Below are positions 17,693 through 26,755 of a stretch of DNA of 64,000 bases, piece by piece. How positions within the stretch are numbered: position 1 is the first letter of the stretch; each line of letters begins with the position of its first letter. Location: contig NZ_JADBEM010000001.1 of the NCBI RefSeq assembly GCF_014873875.1, forward strand, positions 2,976,001-3,040,000, in the 5' to 3' direction. This stretch comes from Actinopolymorpha pittospori. GTDB taxonomy: Bacteria > Actinomycetota > Actinomycetes > Propionibacteriales > Actinopolymorphaceae. Position numbers and translations under genes: made by a program. A model generated the notes under the pieces. It saw nothing but the letters and a program-made list of their open reading frames with translations, was not told where the DNA came from and did no database searches.

Positions 17693-19504
17693 TCATCCCT
17701 TCGCGGGCTTGAGGTGGGTCAACTCCAGGGGAAGCGTCTTGAACCAGAAGGCACCGGGCAGGTAGGGGTCGCGCTCGGTGGGCCAACCGCTCCAGTACTC
17801 CGTGTTGTAGGGGACCCGGTGGATCCACTGCACCAGCGGCGTGTGCGGCAGCTCCCGCAGGTAGATCTCCATCGCCTGCACGAACAGCGGCAGCTCGCCG
17901 GGGTCACCGACCGGCAGCGCGCTCATCTGCTGGACGATCTTGTCGAACTCGGCGTTCTTCCAACGGCTGCTGACGTCCCCCTGCGTGCCCATCGGGGACA
18001 CGTGCCGGGAGTGCATCAGCTCGAGGGAGGGGTAGGGGTCCGCGATGGCGCCGGCGAACCCGAACAGGAACAACCGGGCCGAACCGTCGGCCACCCGGGT
18101 CCCGCTGTCGGCGGGCGCCTGGTGGGACGCGTTGAAGCCGGCGGCGCGCAACTGCTCGGCGAGGATCGGGCCGTAGTCGGTGGTGAGGTCCGCGAGGCCG
18201 TAGATCGTGGCGTCGAGTCGCTTGCCGTCCTTGGCCCAGAGGTTCTGGTTGTCCCGCTGGTAGCCCTTGCCCGTCATGATCCGCTCGGTCTCGGCGGGAT
18301 CGTGGGCGTTGGTCGGGTACTGCTGCAGCAACGACTGGATCGCGTCGAAGTACTTCTGCAGCGGCGGGAAGTTGGGGAACGGCAGTTCGGAGATCGTGCC
18401 CGCGCCCTCGTAGCCGACGGAGACCAGCTGGTCGCGGTCGATCGCGTGGTTGACCGCCCGCCGGATCTCCGGGTCGTTGAAGGGCGGCACCGCGCAGTTG
18501 AAGAACAGCGACTGCGGCCACCAGTCGATGTAGCCGTAGGGGGCCTCGCGCTCGGTCCAGGTCATGATGGACGGGTTCTCCTTCACGACCTGCTTGATGA
18601 CCGGGGGACGCAGGTCGAGGGAGGAGTCGAGCTCGTTGTTGATGAGCTGCTGCGCGACGTTGGTCGGGTCGGTGAAGGGCGTGAGGAGGATCCGCTCCGG
18701 CCCGGGCGCGTTGGCGAGCTTGGCCTTCACCGCCCACCAGTCGTCGCGGCGGTCGAGCAGCCGGCGCTGGTTGGTCCAGTCCACCATCTGGTAGGGCCCG
18801 GTGACGATCGGCCAGTTCTTGCTCGGGTCGTAGAAGAGGAACTCCGCCTGCTTCTTCTGCTGGGAGAAGATGTGCTCGGGGACCAGGAAGATGCCCAGGT
18901 CGTTCTTGAAGTACAGGTAGTCGAACACGAACCTCGGCGCCGGCTTGGTGAAGGTGATCGACACGGTGTTGTCGTCGACCGCCTTGGTCTCCTTCACCCA
19001 CTCGCGGATGTCGGCGGAGTACTGCATCGCCGTGTTGTTCTTGTCCTTCAGCATGTTCAGCGTGAAGACGACGTCGTTCGCGCTGAAGGCCTTGCCGTCG
19101 CTCCAGGTCACGTCGGGCCGGGTCTTGATGGTGACCGACAGGTTGTCCTCGGCGTAGGTGGGCGGACCCGCCGCCAGCCAGGGGATCGTCTCACCGGTGA
19201 AGGCGGAGTAGAAGTACAGCGGCTCGAACATCGCCGCGAGGCCGCGCTGGTGGTTGAACCCGGACGCGTACGGGTTGCAGATACCGACGTCGGACCCGTC
19301 GCCGTTGGCGAGCATCAGCGTCCGCTCCCGGGGCACCGACTTCGGATTCCCACGGGGAACCGGGCGCTGGGAGGTGGCGGACGGCTGCGGCCCGGGAGGA
19401 GCTTCGGGCGTTCCACAGGCAGCGGCCAGGACGAGGCCGGTCGAAGTGAGTCCAGCGAGTTTCAGGAAGTCGCGACGCGAGCCGTCCTGCGACATGGGTG
19501 GCAT
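17693..19504 (-). CDS. Family-5 solute-binding lipoprotein, Tat-exported
   Basis: Extracellular binding protein of the peptide ABC importer. The 603-residue precursor starts at an ATG with GGAGG five bases upstream. The signal has twin arginines (SRRDFLKLAG) and a lipobox (LAAAC), so it should be exported folded by Tat and lipid-anchored. The SBP_bac_5 fold is evident (TIKTRPDVTWSDGKAFSANDV; FFNCAVPPFNDPEIRRAVNHA; ERIMTGKGYQ). It is larger than typical DppA (about 530 residues). Reading frame continues upstream to 19753, but those residues lack homology. Ligand not predictable; oligopeptides or oligosaccharides are both known for this family. Confidence 0.92.
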   Translation of the reverse strand: MPPMSQDGSRRDFLKLAGLTSTGLVLAAACGTPEAPPGPQPSATSQRPVPRGNPKSVPRERTLMLANGDGSDVGICNPYASGFNHQRGLAAMFEPLYFYSAFTGETIPWLAAGPPTYAEDNLSVTIKTRPDVTWSDGKAFSANDVVFTLNMLKDKNNTAMQYSADIREWVKETKAVDDNTVSITFTKPAPRFVFDYLYFKNDLGIFLVPEHIFSQQKKQAEFLFYDPSKNWPIVTGPYQMVDWTNQRRLLDRRDDWWAVKAKLANAPGPERILLTPFTDPTNVAQQLINNELDSSLDLRPPVIKQVVKENPSIMTWTEREAPYGYIDWWPQSLFFNCAVPPFNDPEIRRAVNHAIDRDQLVSVGYEGAGTISELPFPNFPPLQKYFDAIQSLLQQYPTNAHDPAETERIMTGKGYQRDNQNLWAKDGKRLDATIYGLADLTTDYGPILAEQLRAAGFNASHQAPADSGTRVADGSARLFLFGFAGAIADPYPSLELMHSRHVSPMGTQGDVSSRWKNAEFDKIVQQMSALPVGDPGELPLFVQAMEIYLRELPHTPLVQWIHRVPYNTEYWSGWPTERDPYLPGAFWFKTLPLELTHLKPAKG

Positions 19505-20135
19505 GCGTACCTCCAGCGATTCAGCGGCGGTGGGGACCCCGTGTTTCTTGTTGCCTGATTCGTGAAGCTGGTACGTCGCGCGGGCCCCGGCATGTCTCGC
19601 CCGGCCGCGTTGGTGGTTGCCGAAGGGCGGATCCAAGAGTTGCCGCGCGCATCCTGGCGAGCGGCGAGACGGCACTTTCACGCATGCTTGACCGTCCTCG
19701 ACACGAGGTCTTGGTACAGCGCTTTGGTGGCCACACATTCGATGCATTGACACGGCCGTCGCCAGCGGACATGACTCACGAAGACGATGACGTGCAGGGG
19801 ACGGTAGCGACGACGTTTTAACGTGTCAATGATGTTGACGTAATCTCAACCTCGGCTGTCCGTTGCCGGGCAGGCATGATCACGAACCGGTTAAGTAGAT
19901 GCAGACGACGGTGCTGTGACCCTAGGTTTGGCGTCCTGACGTTCGTTTCAGCGTTCACTTCTTGGCGGCATCGCCTTCCTTTGGTGATCGCCACGCGCCG
20001 GCCCGAACGGCTGTGTGCGACCCTTGGGCGCGACCTTTGGCGCCGCCCTGGCGCGGGTGTCACCCCCGGGTATGACCACGGATCTGGCTCCGTGGCCGGA
20101 CGCGACCGACGGCGAGTGGTTCCTACCGTGCCCGT
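19505..20135. other. 631-bp intergenic region, divergent promoters
   Basis: No convincing gene. It carries a good minus-strand promoter for the peptide operon (19801-19829), implying a leader of about 290 bases. A perfect AACCGGTT palindrome lies at 19885-19892. A TACCGT hexamer at 20124-20129 lies seven bases before the hydrolase ATG. Base composition is less G+C-rich than the flanking genes. Confidence 0.5.
19801..19829 (-). promoter_or_regulatory. Promoter of the peptide ABC operon
   Basis: On the minus strand, -35 TTGACA (19824-19829), a 17-bp spacer and -10 TACCGT (19801-19806) match the actinobacterial housekeeping consensus. TGTCAA here and TTGACG at 19835-19840 also form an inverted repeat, which could be an operator over the -35. 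Confidence 0.6.
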
Positions 20136-21443
20136 ATGACACGAACCACGAGTTCCGCTGCGATCAGCCGGCGTGAGCTGGTCGCCGTTCCTATGCTGGC
20201 GGGCCTGATAAGCACGGTCGGTACGGTCGCCGGTTTCGGCGGCCCTGGTCCGCGGGAAGCCGCAGCCGCCACGACGACCGCGACGCGCAAACTCCGGTTG
20301 CGGCTGCCGGAGCCGACCGGGCGGTACGCCGTCGGCTCGACCCGACTCGAGATGGTCGACCAGGACAGGTCCGACCCGTGGCACGACACCGACGCCCGGC
20401 GGGCGCTGATGGTCTCTGTCTTCTACCCCACGCGCGGCCGGCTGCCCGGACCGTATGCCGAGTCGCCGTACCTGCTGCCCGGCGAGGCCGCGACGTTCGA
20501 CGACACCGCGGCCAACCTGCTGTTCCTCGGACTGCCGGAGGGCGCGATCGACTGGGCCGCTGTGCGGACACACGTTCGCGCCGACGCACCCGTGGCGGCC
20601 GGTCGCCATCCGGTGGTGTTGTACTCGCCCGGGCTGGGGGAGCCTCGCACCTTCGCCACCGGGATCGTGGCGGAGCTCGCGAGTCGCGGGTACGTCGTCG
20701 TGACGATCGACCACACCTTCGAGTCGCCGGCCGTGGAGTTCCCGGACGGTACGGTCGCGCGGATGCTGCCACCGGCGCCGGACCCGCGCACCTGGGTGCA
20801 CACGATGATGGGGATCCGGGTGGCGGACGTGAGGTTCGTGCTGGACCAACTGGCGGCGCTGGCGCACCACGAGGTGCGGCCCCTGGCCGTGGCCGGGCGG
20901 GTTCCGCGCGGGCTGGCCGAGGCCCTGGACCTCGACCGGGTGGGCATGTTCGGCAAGTCTGCCGGGGGTTCCGCGGCCCTGCTGTCGATGGCCGCGGACC
21001 GCCGCATCTGGGCCGGGATCAACTTCGACGGCAACCTCGGCCTGAACCCGATGGACCCGGTCGGCGACCTGCCGGCGGCGGTGACCGACGGCGTGGACCG
21101 GCCCTTCCTCCTGCTCGCCAGTGACACCCCCGAGAACGACACCGTGCCCTCGTGGGAGGCGTTCATGGGCAACAGGCGGGGATGGAAGCGCTGGCTCACT
21201 CTGCTGGGTTCGCGGCACCACTCCTACTCCGACGCCGAGTCCTTCGTGTCCCAGGCCGCCGGACCGCTGCGGCTGCCGTCGGCGACGGTGGTCGACGACA
21301 TCGGCACGATCCCGCCGCATCGCGCCATCGCGGTGGAGAACGCCTACGTGGCGGTGTTCTTCGACCACTGGCTGAAGGACCGTCCGACGCGGCTCTTCGA
21401 CCATCCGTCGCCGCGCTACCCGGAGATGTCGTTGGAGCACTGA
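20136..21443 (+). CDS. Tat-exported alpha/beta hydrolase, PAF-acetylhydrolase-like
   Basis: A 435-residue secreted serine esterase resembling platelet-activating-factor acetylhydrolase family proteins. The N-terminus has a twin-arginine motif (ISRRELVAVP) and a hydrophobic core ending near residue 46, with no lipobox cysteine. The nucleophile elbow is MFGKSAGGSA (a GxSxG variant). The acid is likely Asp in INFDGNLG and the base His in GSRHHSYSD. It precedes the PhyH gene by about 100 bases on the same strand. There is no Shine-Dalgarno, but TACCGT lies seven bases before the ATG, so a leaderless mRNA is possible. Substrate unknown; lipid or acyl ester hydrolysis outside the cell is inference. 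Confidence 0.82.
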   Translation: MTRTTSSAAISRRELVAVPMLAGLISTVGTVAGFGGPGPREAAAATTTATRKLRLRLPEPTGRYAVGSTRLEMVDQDRSDPWHDTDARRALMVSVFYPTRGRLPGPYAESPYLLPGEAATFDDTAANLLFLGLPEGAIDWAAVRTHVRADAPVAAGRHPVVLYSPGLGEPRTFATGIVAELASRGYVVVTIDHTFESPAVEFPDGTVARMLPPAPDPRTWVHTMMGIRVADVRFVLDQLAALAHHEVRPLAVAGRVPRGLAEALDLDRVGMFGKSAGGSAALLSMAADRRIWAGINFDGNLGLNPMDPVGDLPAAVTDGVDRPFLLLASDTPENDTVPSWEAFMGNRRGWKRWLTLLGSRHHSYSDAESFVSQAAGPLRLPSATVVDDIGTIPPHRAIAVENAYVAVFFDHWLKDRPTRLFDHPSPRYPEMSLEH

Positions 21444-21547
21444 GCCACGGTGGGGCCGGTGCCGGTCGCCTTGTGCCGTTCGCTTGCTTTCGCCGCACCG
21501 CGACGCCTACGTTGCACGCAACCAGCCCCTCGAGCACGGAGGCGGTC

Positions 21548-22510
21548 ATGGCAGCGCACACGTCGGCGACCGGTGCGGCCGCGACCGATGCGGCCGGTGC
21601 CAGTGCGGCCAACACCGATGCGGCCGAAACCGGTGAGAACCGCGGGGCGGGAACGCTCCCTGCCACGGACGGCGCCTTCGACGGACCCGTCCTCGACGCC
21701 GCCCGCGTCGACGGTGCCGACCTCGACGCCGACACTCTCACCCGGGCCCTGCGTACCCTGCGTGACGCCGGCATGTTGGTCATCGCGCACGCCTACACGG
21801 CCGAGCAGGTGGGGCGACTCCGGCGCAGCTACGACGCGCTGCTCCGGCGCGAGCTGGGCGCGGAGGAGACCGCGCGGGTCCAGCCCACCGACGGCGCGCG
21901 GCACGTCCAGATGCAGATGCCGCTGGTCCCGCCCTTCTCCGACGTGGAGACGGTCGCGCATACGGTGGTGGTGCGGATCCTCTCCGCTGTGCTCGGGGAG
22001 AGCTTCCACTGCTGCTACTACAACTCCAACACGGCCTTCCCCGGCTCGACCCACCAGCGGGTCCACCGGGACACGAATCCGGTGTTCGCGTCCGAGCAGA
22101 GCGTGCCCACACCGACGACCGCGCTGGTGTTGAACATTCCGCTGTGCGACTTCACTGTGGAGAACGGCGCCACCGAGGTCTGGCCGGGCTCCCACCTCAT
22201 CGTCGACACGGCTGCCGACACCGGGCCGGGCGCCGACCTCACCACCCGCGCGCAGGCGCTCGCCTCGACCCGGGTGGACGTACCCACGGGCTCCGTCGTG
22301 TTGCGCGACCTGCGGTTGTGGCACCGCGGCGTACCCAACCACTCCGACGCGGCCCGCTCGATGCTCGCCGTCGTCTACCAGCGGGGCTGGCTGGCATGGC
22401 GTGCGCCGTCGCTTCGCGTCCCCGCGGCGACCTGGCAGACCTGGCCTGATCACGTCCGCTCCATCTTCGCGGCCGCTCCGGTCGAGCGAGGAGACCACAC
22501 CGAGGCCTGA
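21548..22510 (+). CDS. Phytanoyl-CoA dioxygenase (PhyH) family oxygenase
   Basis: A 320-residue Fe(II)/2-oxoglutarate-dependent dioxygenase. The facial triad is visible: HRD in QRVHRDTNP (the HxD motif) and the distal His in LRLWHRGVPNHS, with an Arg nearby (AARSMLA) for 2-oxoglutarate. The first 35 residues are an Ala/Thr/Asp-rich low-complexity leader (TGAAATDAAGASAANTDAA), probably disordered. The ATG at 21548 has GGAGG five bases upstream; reading frame further upstream is shadow sequence inside the hydrolase gene. The binding-protein gene follows within 50 bases, so oxygenase and binding protein may act on one imported substrate. Confidence 0.85.
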   Translation: MAAHTSATGAAATDAAGASAANTDAAETGENRGAGTLPATDGAFDGPVLDAARVDGADLDADTLTRALRTLRDAGMLVIAHAYTAEQVGRLRRSYDALLRRELGAEETARVQPTDGARHVQMQMPLVPPFSDVETVAHTVVVRILSAVLGESFHCCYYNSNTAFPGSTHQRVHRDTNPVFASEQSVPTPTTALVLNIPLCDFTVENGATEVWPGSHLIVDTAADTGPGADLTTRAQALASTRVDVPTGSVVLRDLRLWHRGVPNHSDAARSMLAVVYQRGWLAWRAPSLRVPAATWQTWPDHVRSIFAAAPVERGDHTEA

Positions 22511-22558
22511 CCACGAGCGCCCGGGGACACGGGCACCCTCGAGATTGGCGGTAGCAGG

Positions 22559-24696
22559 ATGAAGCATCCCACGGACTCCAGCCGGCGTACCTTCCTCGTC
22601 GGCTCGGCCATGACCGCGGCCGTCGCCCTTCTCGGTGGATGCGCGGGCGACGGCGGCGGAGGAGCGAAGCAGGCCGGCGGGCCGCCGGCGGGCGGGAAGG
22701 TGAAGACCCCGGTCGGTTCGGAGACGAAGGCGTTGACACCGCCCGCGAAGTTCCGTGAGGCGCCGATGCTCACGAAGCTGGTCGAGGCGGGGACGCTGCC
22801 GCCGGTCGAGAAGCGGCTGCCGACCAAGCCGTACGTCGTTCCGCACCGCTGGGTGAAGACGGGCAACTACGGCGGATGGCTGCGGATGAGCACCCCCGAC
22901 ACCGCCAACGGTCAGATCCGGCAGTACATGTACGGCCACTCACCACTGCGCTGGCTCAACGACGGCATGGACATCGGCCCGGGTCTGGTCGAGAGCTGGG
23001 AGTCCAACGACGACGCGTCCCAGTGGACGCTGCACTTTCGCGAAGGACTGCGCTGGTCGGACGGGAAAACCTGGACCACCGCCGACATCATGTTCTGGTG
23101 GGAGGACCTGGTCCTCAACGAAGCGCACTCCGCGGTGCCACCGGATGAGATGCGGTCGGGCAAGGGCACCTTGGCGAAGGTCACCGCGCCCGACGACTTC
23201 ACCCTCGTCCTCGACTACGACGCCCCGGCACCGTTGACCGCCGACCGGCTCGCGATGTGGGTCAAGGGCGGCAACGGCGACAACGGCCCGATCTGGATGC
23301 TGCCCAAGCACTTCGCGCAGCAGTTCCACCCGAAGTACAACCCGAAGGTGGGCGAGAACTGGGCCACCGCCGGCGGACCCTTCGAGCTCAACACCGACTT
23401 CGCCCGTAACCCTCGCTGCCCCACCATGACCGGGTGGCGGCTCTCGGCCTACCGGGAAGGTCAGTTCCTCCAGTGGGAACGCAACCCGTACTACTGGTGC
23501 GTCGACCGGGAGGGCGGCCAGCTTCCCTACGTCGACCGCCTCGTGATGAACGCCGTCAAGGATCCCGAGGTGGGCAAGCTGCAGTTGCAGCAGGGGAAGT
23601 TCGACTACGTACACGGGCCGTACGCCTCGCTCTCCCTCGCCGACGTCTCCGGGCTGAAGAGCACCAGCGCCCGCAGCGGAATGAACGTCTACCTGTGGGA
23701 CGGCGGCGACGGCACCGGACCGACCGGCTTCTTCTTCAACTACGACTACAAGGATCCGGCCATGCGGGCCCTGATCCGCGAACCGAGGTTCCGGCAGGCG
23801 CTCTCGCTCGCCTTCAACCGCGCTGAGGTGCAGAAGTCCGTGCACTTCGGCACCGGCGAGCTGACCACCGGGACGATGAGCCCGAAGGCGATCGAGTACC
23901 ACGTGAACGCCGAGGGCAGGAAGGTCTACCAGCAGTGGCGGGACAGCTTCGTGGGGCCGGACCCCGAGCAGGCGAAGAAGCTGCTCGACGAACTCGGGGT
24001 GGTCGACAAGGACGGCGACGGCAAGCGCGAACGCCCGGACGGAACCAAGCTCGCTATCCTCACCCATGCCGCCGACGCCGGTCAGGTCACCCAGCAGACC
24101 AACAACCTGATGCGACGGGACTGGGAGGCCATCGGCTGGACGTCCGGCTGGACCCGATCCCGCCGGAGTCACTCGGGCCACGGTGGGAGTCCGGTGACCT
24201 GATGACGCGTGCGGACTGGGGCGTGGGCGACGGCCCGAACTATCTCGTCTATCCGCAGTGGGTCGTCCCGATGGAGCCCTCCCGCTGGGCGCCGCTCGAG
24301 GGACAGTTCTACAACGTCCGGGGTACGCCGGCCGAGCACACCCAGCGCGACGTCGACCCGTTCCGGCGGACTCCGCCGCGGATGGAGCCGGAGAAGGGCG
24401 GCCCGATCGAGAAGCTGTGGGAGATCTACGACCGCTCCAAGGTGGAGCCGGACGAGCTGAAACGGCACCAGCTCGCCTGGGAGCTCACCAAGGTGCACAT
24501 CGAGTTCGGCCCGTTCTTCCACGGGTCGGTGGCCAACACCCCGACGCTGACCGTCGCGCACAAGGATCTGCGCAACGTCCCGGTCCGGGAGAACCTCGCC
24601 ATGGGCGGGTTCAGCCAGCCCTGGATCCATCCGACCCCCGCGGTCTACGACCCGGAGACCTACTTCTGGGCGAACCCGGACCGGCACACCGGCTGA
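22559..24696 (+). pseudogene. Family-5 solute-binding lipoprotein, frameshifted
   Basis: Encodes a large extracellular binding protein interrupted by one frameshift. The first 525 residues are normal: a Tat signal (SRRTFLVG), lipobox LLGGC, then TLHFREGLRWSDGKTWTTAD and REPRFRQALSLAFNRAEV. At about 24136 the frame changes and the natural continuation (DVRLDPIPPESLGPRWESGD to the stop at 24696) is read one frame back. Restoring one C in GGCTGG at 24134-24139 gives WEAIGLDVRLDP and an intact protein of about 712 residues. Either a recent inactivating deletion or a sequencing error explains this; intact codon use on both sides favours a very recent event. No permeases adjoin it. Confidence 0.85.
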
Positions 24697-24705
24697 GCGG
24701 GTCGG

Positions 24706-24749
24706 CCCGCCGGCGGCTGCTCGCGGGAAGGCTTCGGGTCGCCGGCGGG
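24706..24749 (+). terminator. Possible terminator after the binding-protein gene
   Basis: Perfect 10-bp arms CCCGCCGGCG (24706-24715) and CGCCGGCGGG (24740-24749) around a 24-base loop, just beyond the stop at 24696 and before the monooxygenase GTG. The loop is long and there is no U-tract. Confidence 0.4.
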
Positions 24750-24759
24750 TTGGACAGGC

Positions 24760-25887
24760 GTGGGCAGCCAGACACGCGAGGTCGACGTAGTGGTGATCGG
24801 CGCCGGCCAGGCGGGCCTGTCGAGCGCTTACTTCCTGCGCCGCTTCGGCTTCGCTCCGGGTACGGGCCTCGTGGTCCTCGACGCCGACGCGCGGCCGGGA
24901 GGTGCCTGGCAACACCGGCCGGGGTCGCTCACGCTGTCGAAGGTGCACGGCATCTTCGACCTGCCGGGCAGCCACTTCCGCCCGACCGAGGCCGACCAGG
25001 CGAGGACGGCGGCGGCCGTCGTCTCGGACTACTACGGCGCGTACGAACGCCGATACGACCTGCGGGTCCGACGTCCGGTCCAGGTCCGCTCGGTACGCCG
25101 GGCCGATGCCCGGCTCCTCGTCAGCGCGTCCGGTACGGACGGGACACCCGGGGAGGAGTGGGCCGCCCGGGCCGTGGTCAACGCGACGGGTACGTGGCGG
25201 CGGCCGTACTGGCCGTACTACCCGGGCGCGAGTGACTTCGCCGGTCGGCAGTTGCACTACGCCGACTACCACGGCCCGGCCGAGTTCGCGGGACAGCGCG
25301 TCGTCGTGGTGGGCGGTGGACTCTCGGCGATGCAGGTCCTCTCCGAGATCGCCGACGTGGCGGCCTCGACGGCCTGGGTCACCCGAAGGCCGCCGGAGTT
25401 CCGCGACGGCGAGATCAACCCCGACGTGGGCCGAGAGGTGGTCGCGAAGGTGGAGGAGCGGGTGCGCGCCGGTCTTCCACCGGCGAGCGTCGTGAGCGTC
25501 ACGGGCCTCGCGTACACCCCGGTCGTCCTGGAGGCGCTGCGCAAGGGCGCCCTCGACCGGCTGCCGATGTTCGACCGGATCATCGCGGACGGCGTGGTCT
25601 GGAACGACGGCCGGCGGGTGAACGCCGACGTGATCATCTGGGCGACGGGGTTCCGGGCGGTGATCGGGCACCTCGCGCCGCTGCGGCTGCGGGAGTCCGG
25701 CGGGGGGATCCGGATGGACGGGACGCGGGCGGTCGCCGAGCCCCGCCTGCACCTGGTGGGCTACGGCCCGTCGGCGAGCACGGTCGGCGCCAACCGGGCC
25801 GGGCGCGCCGCCGCCGGGGAGATCCGGGACCTGCTGGCCGCCGAGGACGAGTCGCTCCAGTCCGAACGCGGTGCCCGCGTCGGCTGA
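24760..25887 (+). CDS. FAD/NAD(P)-dependent monooxygenase (CzcO-like)
   Basis: A 375-residue flavoprotein of the class B monooxygenase / CzcO type. The N-terminal FAD fold is VDVVVIGAGQAGLSSAYFL (residues 8-26), and the second Rossmann fold for NAD(P)H is RVVVVGGGLSAMQVL (near 180). The C-terminal ATG motif is IIWATGFRAVIGHL. The family oxygenates small molecules or acts as an oxidoreductase linked to metal or thiol stress; the substrate is not evident. It starts with GTG and has a weak ribosome binding site. The ArsR-like regulator gene lies 144 bases downstream on the same strand with its own operators, so it is probably a separate unit. Confidence 0.82.
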   Translation: MGSQTREVDVVVIGAGQAGLSSAYFLRRFGFAPGTGLVVLDADARPGGAWQHRPGSLTLSKVHGIFDLPGSHFRPTEADQARTAAAVVSDYYGAYERRYDLRVRRPVQVRSVRRADARLLVSASGTDGTPGEEWAARAVVNATGTWRRPYWPYYPGASDFAGRQLHYADYHGPAEFAGQRVVVVGGGLSAMQVLSEIADVAASTAWVTRRPPEFRDGEINPDVGREVVAKVEERVRAGLPPASVVSVTGLAYTPVVLEALRKGALDRLPMFDRIIADGVVWNDGRRVNADVIIWATGFRAVIGHLAPLRLRESGGGIRMDGTRAVAEPRLHLVGYGPSASTVGANRAGRAAAGEIRDLLAAEDESLQSERGARVG

Positions 25888-25904
25888 TCCGAGTCCGGTG
25901 TCTG

Positions 25905-25927
25905 TCCTGACGTCAGTCCTGACGTGA
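25905..25927. repeat. Direct repeat TCCTGACGT, 12-bp period
   Basis: TCCTGACGT occurs at 25905-25913 and 25917-25925. The first copy forms the perfect palindrome TGACGTCA (25908-25915) and the second the near-palindrome TGACGTGA. It lies about 50 bp upstream of the three-site operator array. Confidence 0.5.
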
Positions 25928-25977
25928 GTGCGACACCGACGTCGCCGTCGAACGGGTGCCGAGATGTTCAAAGGGAA

Positions 25978-26017
25978 TCTTTCGACAGAAGTCTTGCGAA
26001 AGAGAACTTTCGAAAGA
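25978..26017. promoter_or_regulatory. Three-site operator array of the ArsR-like regulator
   Basis: Three 12-bp near-palindromes follow each other with 2-bp gaps: TCTTTCGACAGA (25978-25989), TCTTGCGAAAGA (25992-26003) and ACTTTCGAAAGA (26006-26017). The consensus is TCTTTCGAAAGA with a strict 14-bp period. The array ends 14 bases before the regulator's ATG. Confidence 0.8.
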
Positions 26018-26031
26018 CATCCTTAGGGACC

Positions 26032-26709
26032 ATGACCGATCGACCCGGCGGCGACTCGTCCGACGAACCCCACGAACCCGGCGAGCTGCCGCACCGGGAG
26101 CTCCGGGACGCGCAGACCCTGCGCGCCCTGGCCCATCCCGTACGCCTGCGAATCCTCGAGGAACTCGCCCACCGCGGCCCGGCCACCGCGACCGAGTTGG
26201 CCGATCGCCTGGGCAAGTCCGCGGCCAACTGCTCCTGGCACCTGCGCCAGCTCGCGCGCTTCGGCTTCCTCGAGGAGGCGCCGGGCGGCACCCGGCGGGA
26301 GCGGTACTGGCGGCTCGTCCTGCAGAGCCAGAGCTTCGGGCACTCCGACGCGAACGAGGAGCCCGAGCTGGCCCTGGCCGAGGACGCCGTCGCCGAGGTG
26401 ATGCTCGCGCGGGAGGTCGAGGCGCTGAACGCCTGGCGTTCGGCGCGGCGTTCCGAGGCTCCGGAGTGGCGTGCGGGGAGCACGGAGTACCAGAACTGGA
26501 CGTGGTTCACCGCCGAGGAGCTCTCTGCGTTCGCCGAGGACCTGAGCGAGGTGTTGGAGCGGCACCAGTCGCGGGTCCTCGCACGCATCGACCCGGCCCG
26601 GCGCCCGCCGGGCTGCCGGCCGGTCCGGTTGGTGGGCTGGGCGATCCCGGTCGGACCGGAGACCGAGACCGCGCGCGAGCGCGAGTCGACCGAGCCGACC
26701 GACCCGTGA
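26032..26709 (+). CDS. ArsR-like winged-helix regulator (HTH_20 type)
   Basis: A 225-residue regulator. The winged helix spans about residues 22-90: LRALAHPVRLRILEELAHRG, ATELADRLGKSAANCSWHLRQLARFGF, then the wing around RERYWRLVL. The C-terminal half is acidic and helical, ending in a disordered Glu/Thr tail; this resembles actinobacterial helix-turn-helix regulators of efflux genes. The ATG at 26032 follows AGGGACC; an in-frame start at 25924 would place the operator array inside the gene. The ABC genes follow 46 bases later, so all three form an operon. Binding of the upstream array would control the whole unit. Confidence 0.85.
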   Translation: MTDRPGGDSSDEPHEPGELPHRELRDAQTLRALAHPVRLRILEELAHRGPATATELADRLGKSAANCSWHLRQLARFGFLEEAPGGTRRERYWRLVLQSQSFGHSDANEEPELALAEDAVAEVMLAREVEALNAWRSARRSEAPEWRAGSTEYQNWTWFTAEELSAFAEDLSEVLERHQSRVLARIDPARRPPGCRPVRLVGWAIPVGPETETARERESTEPTDP

Positions 26710-26755
26710 CCGAGCCGACTGATCCGTCCTGACGACAAGGGGAGGCCCCGGGGCG

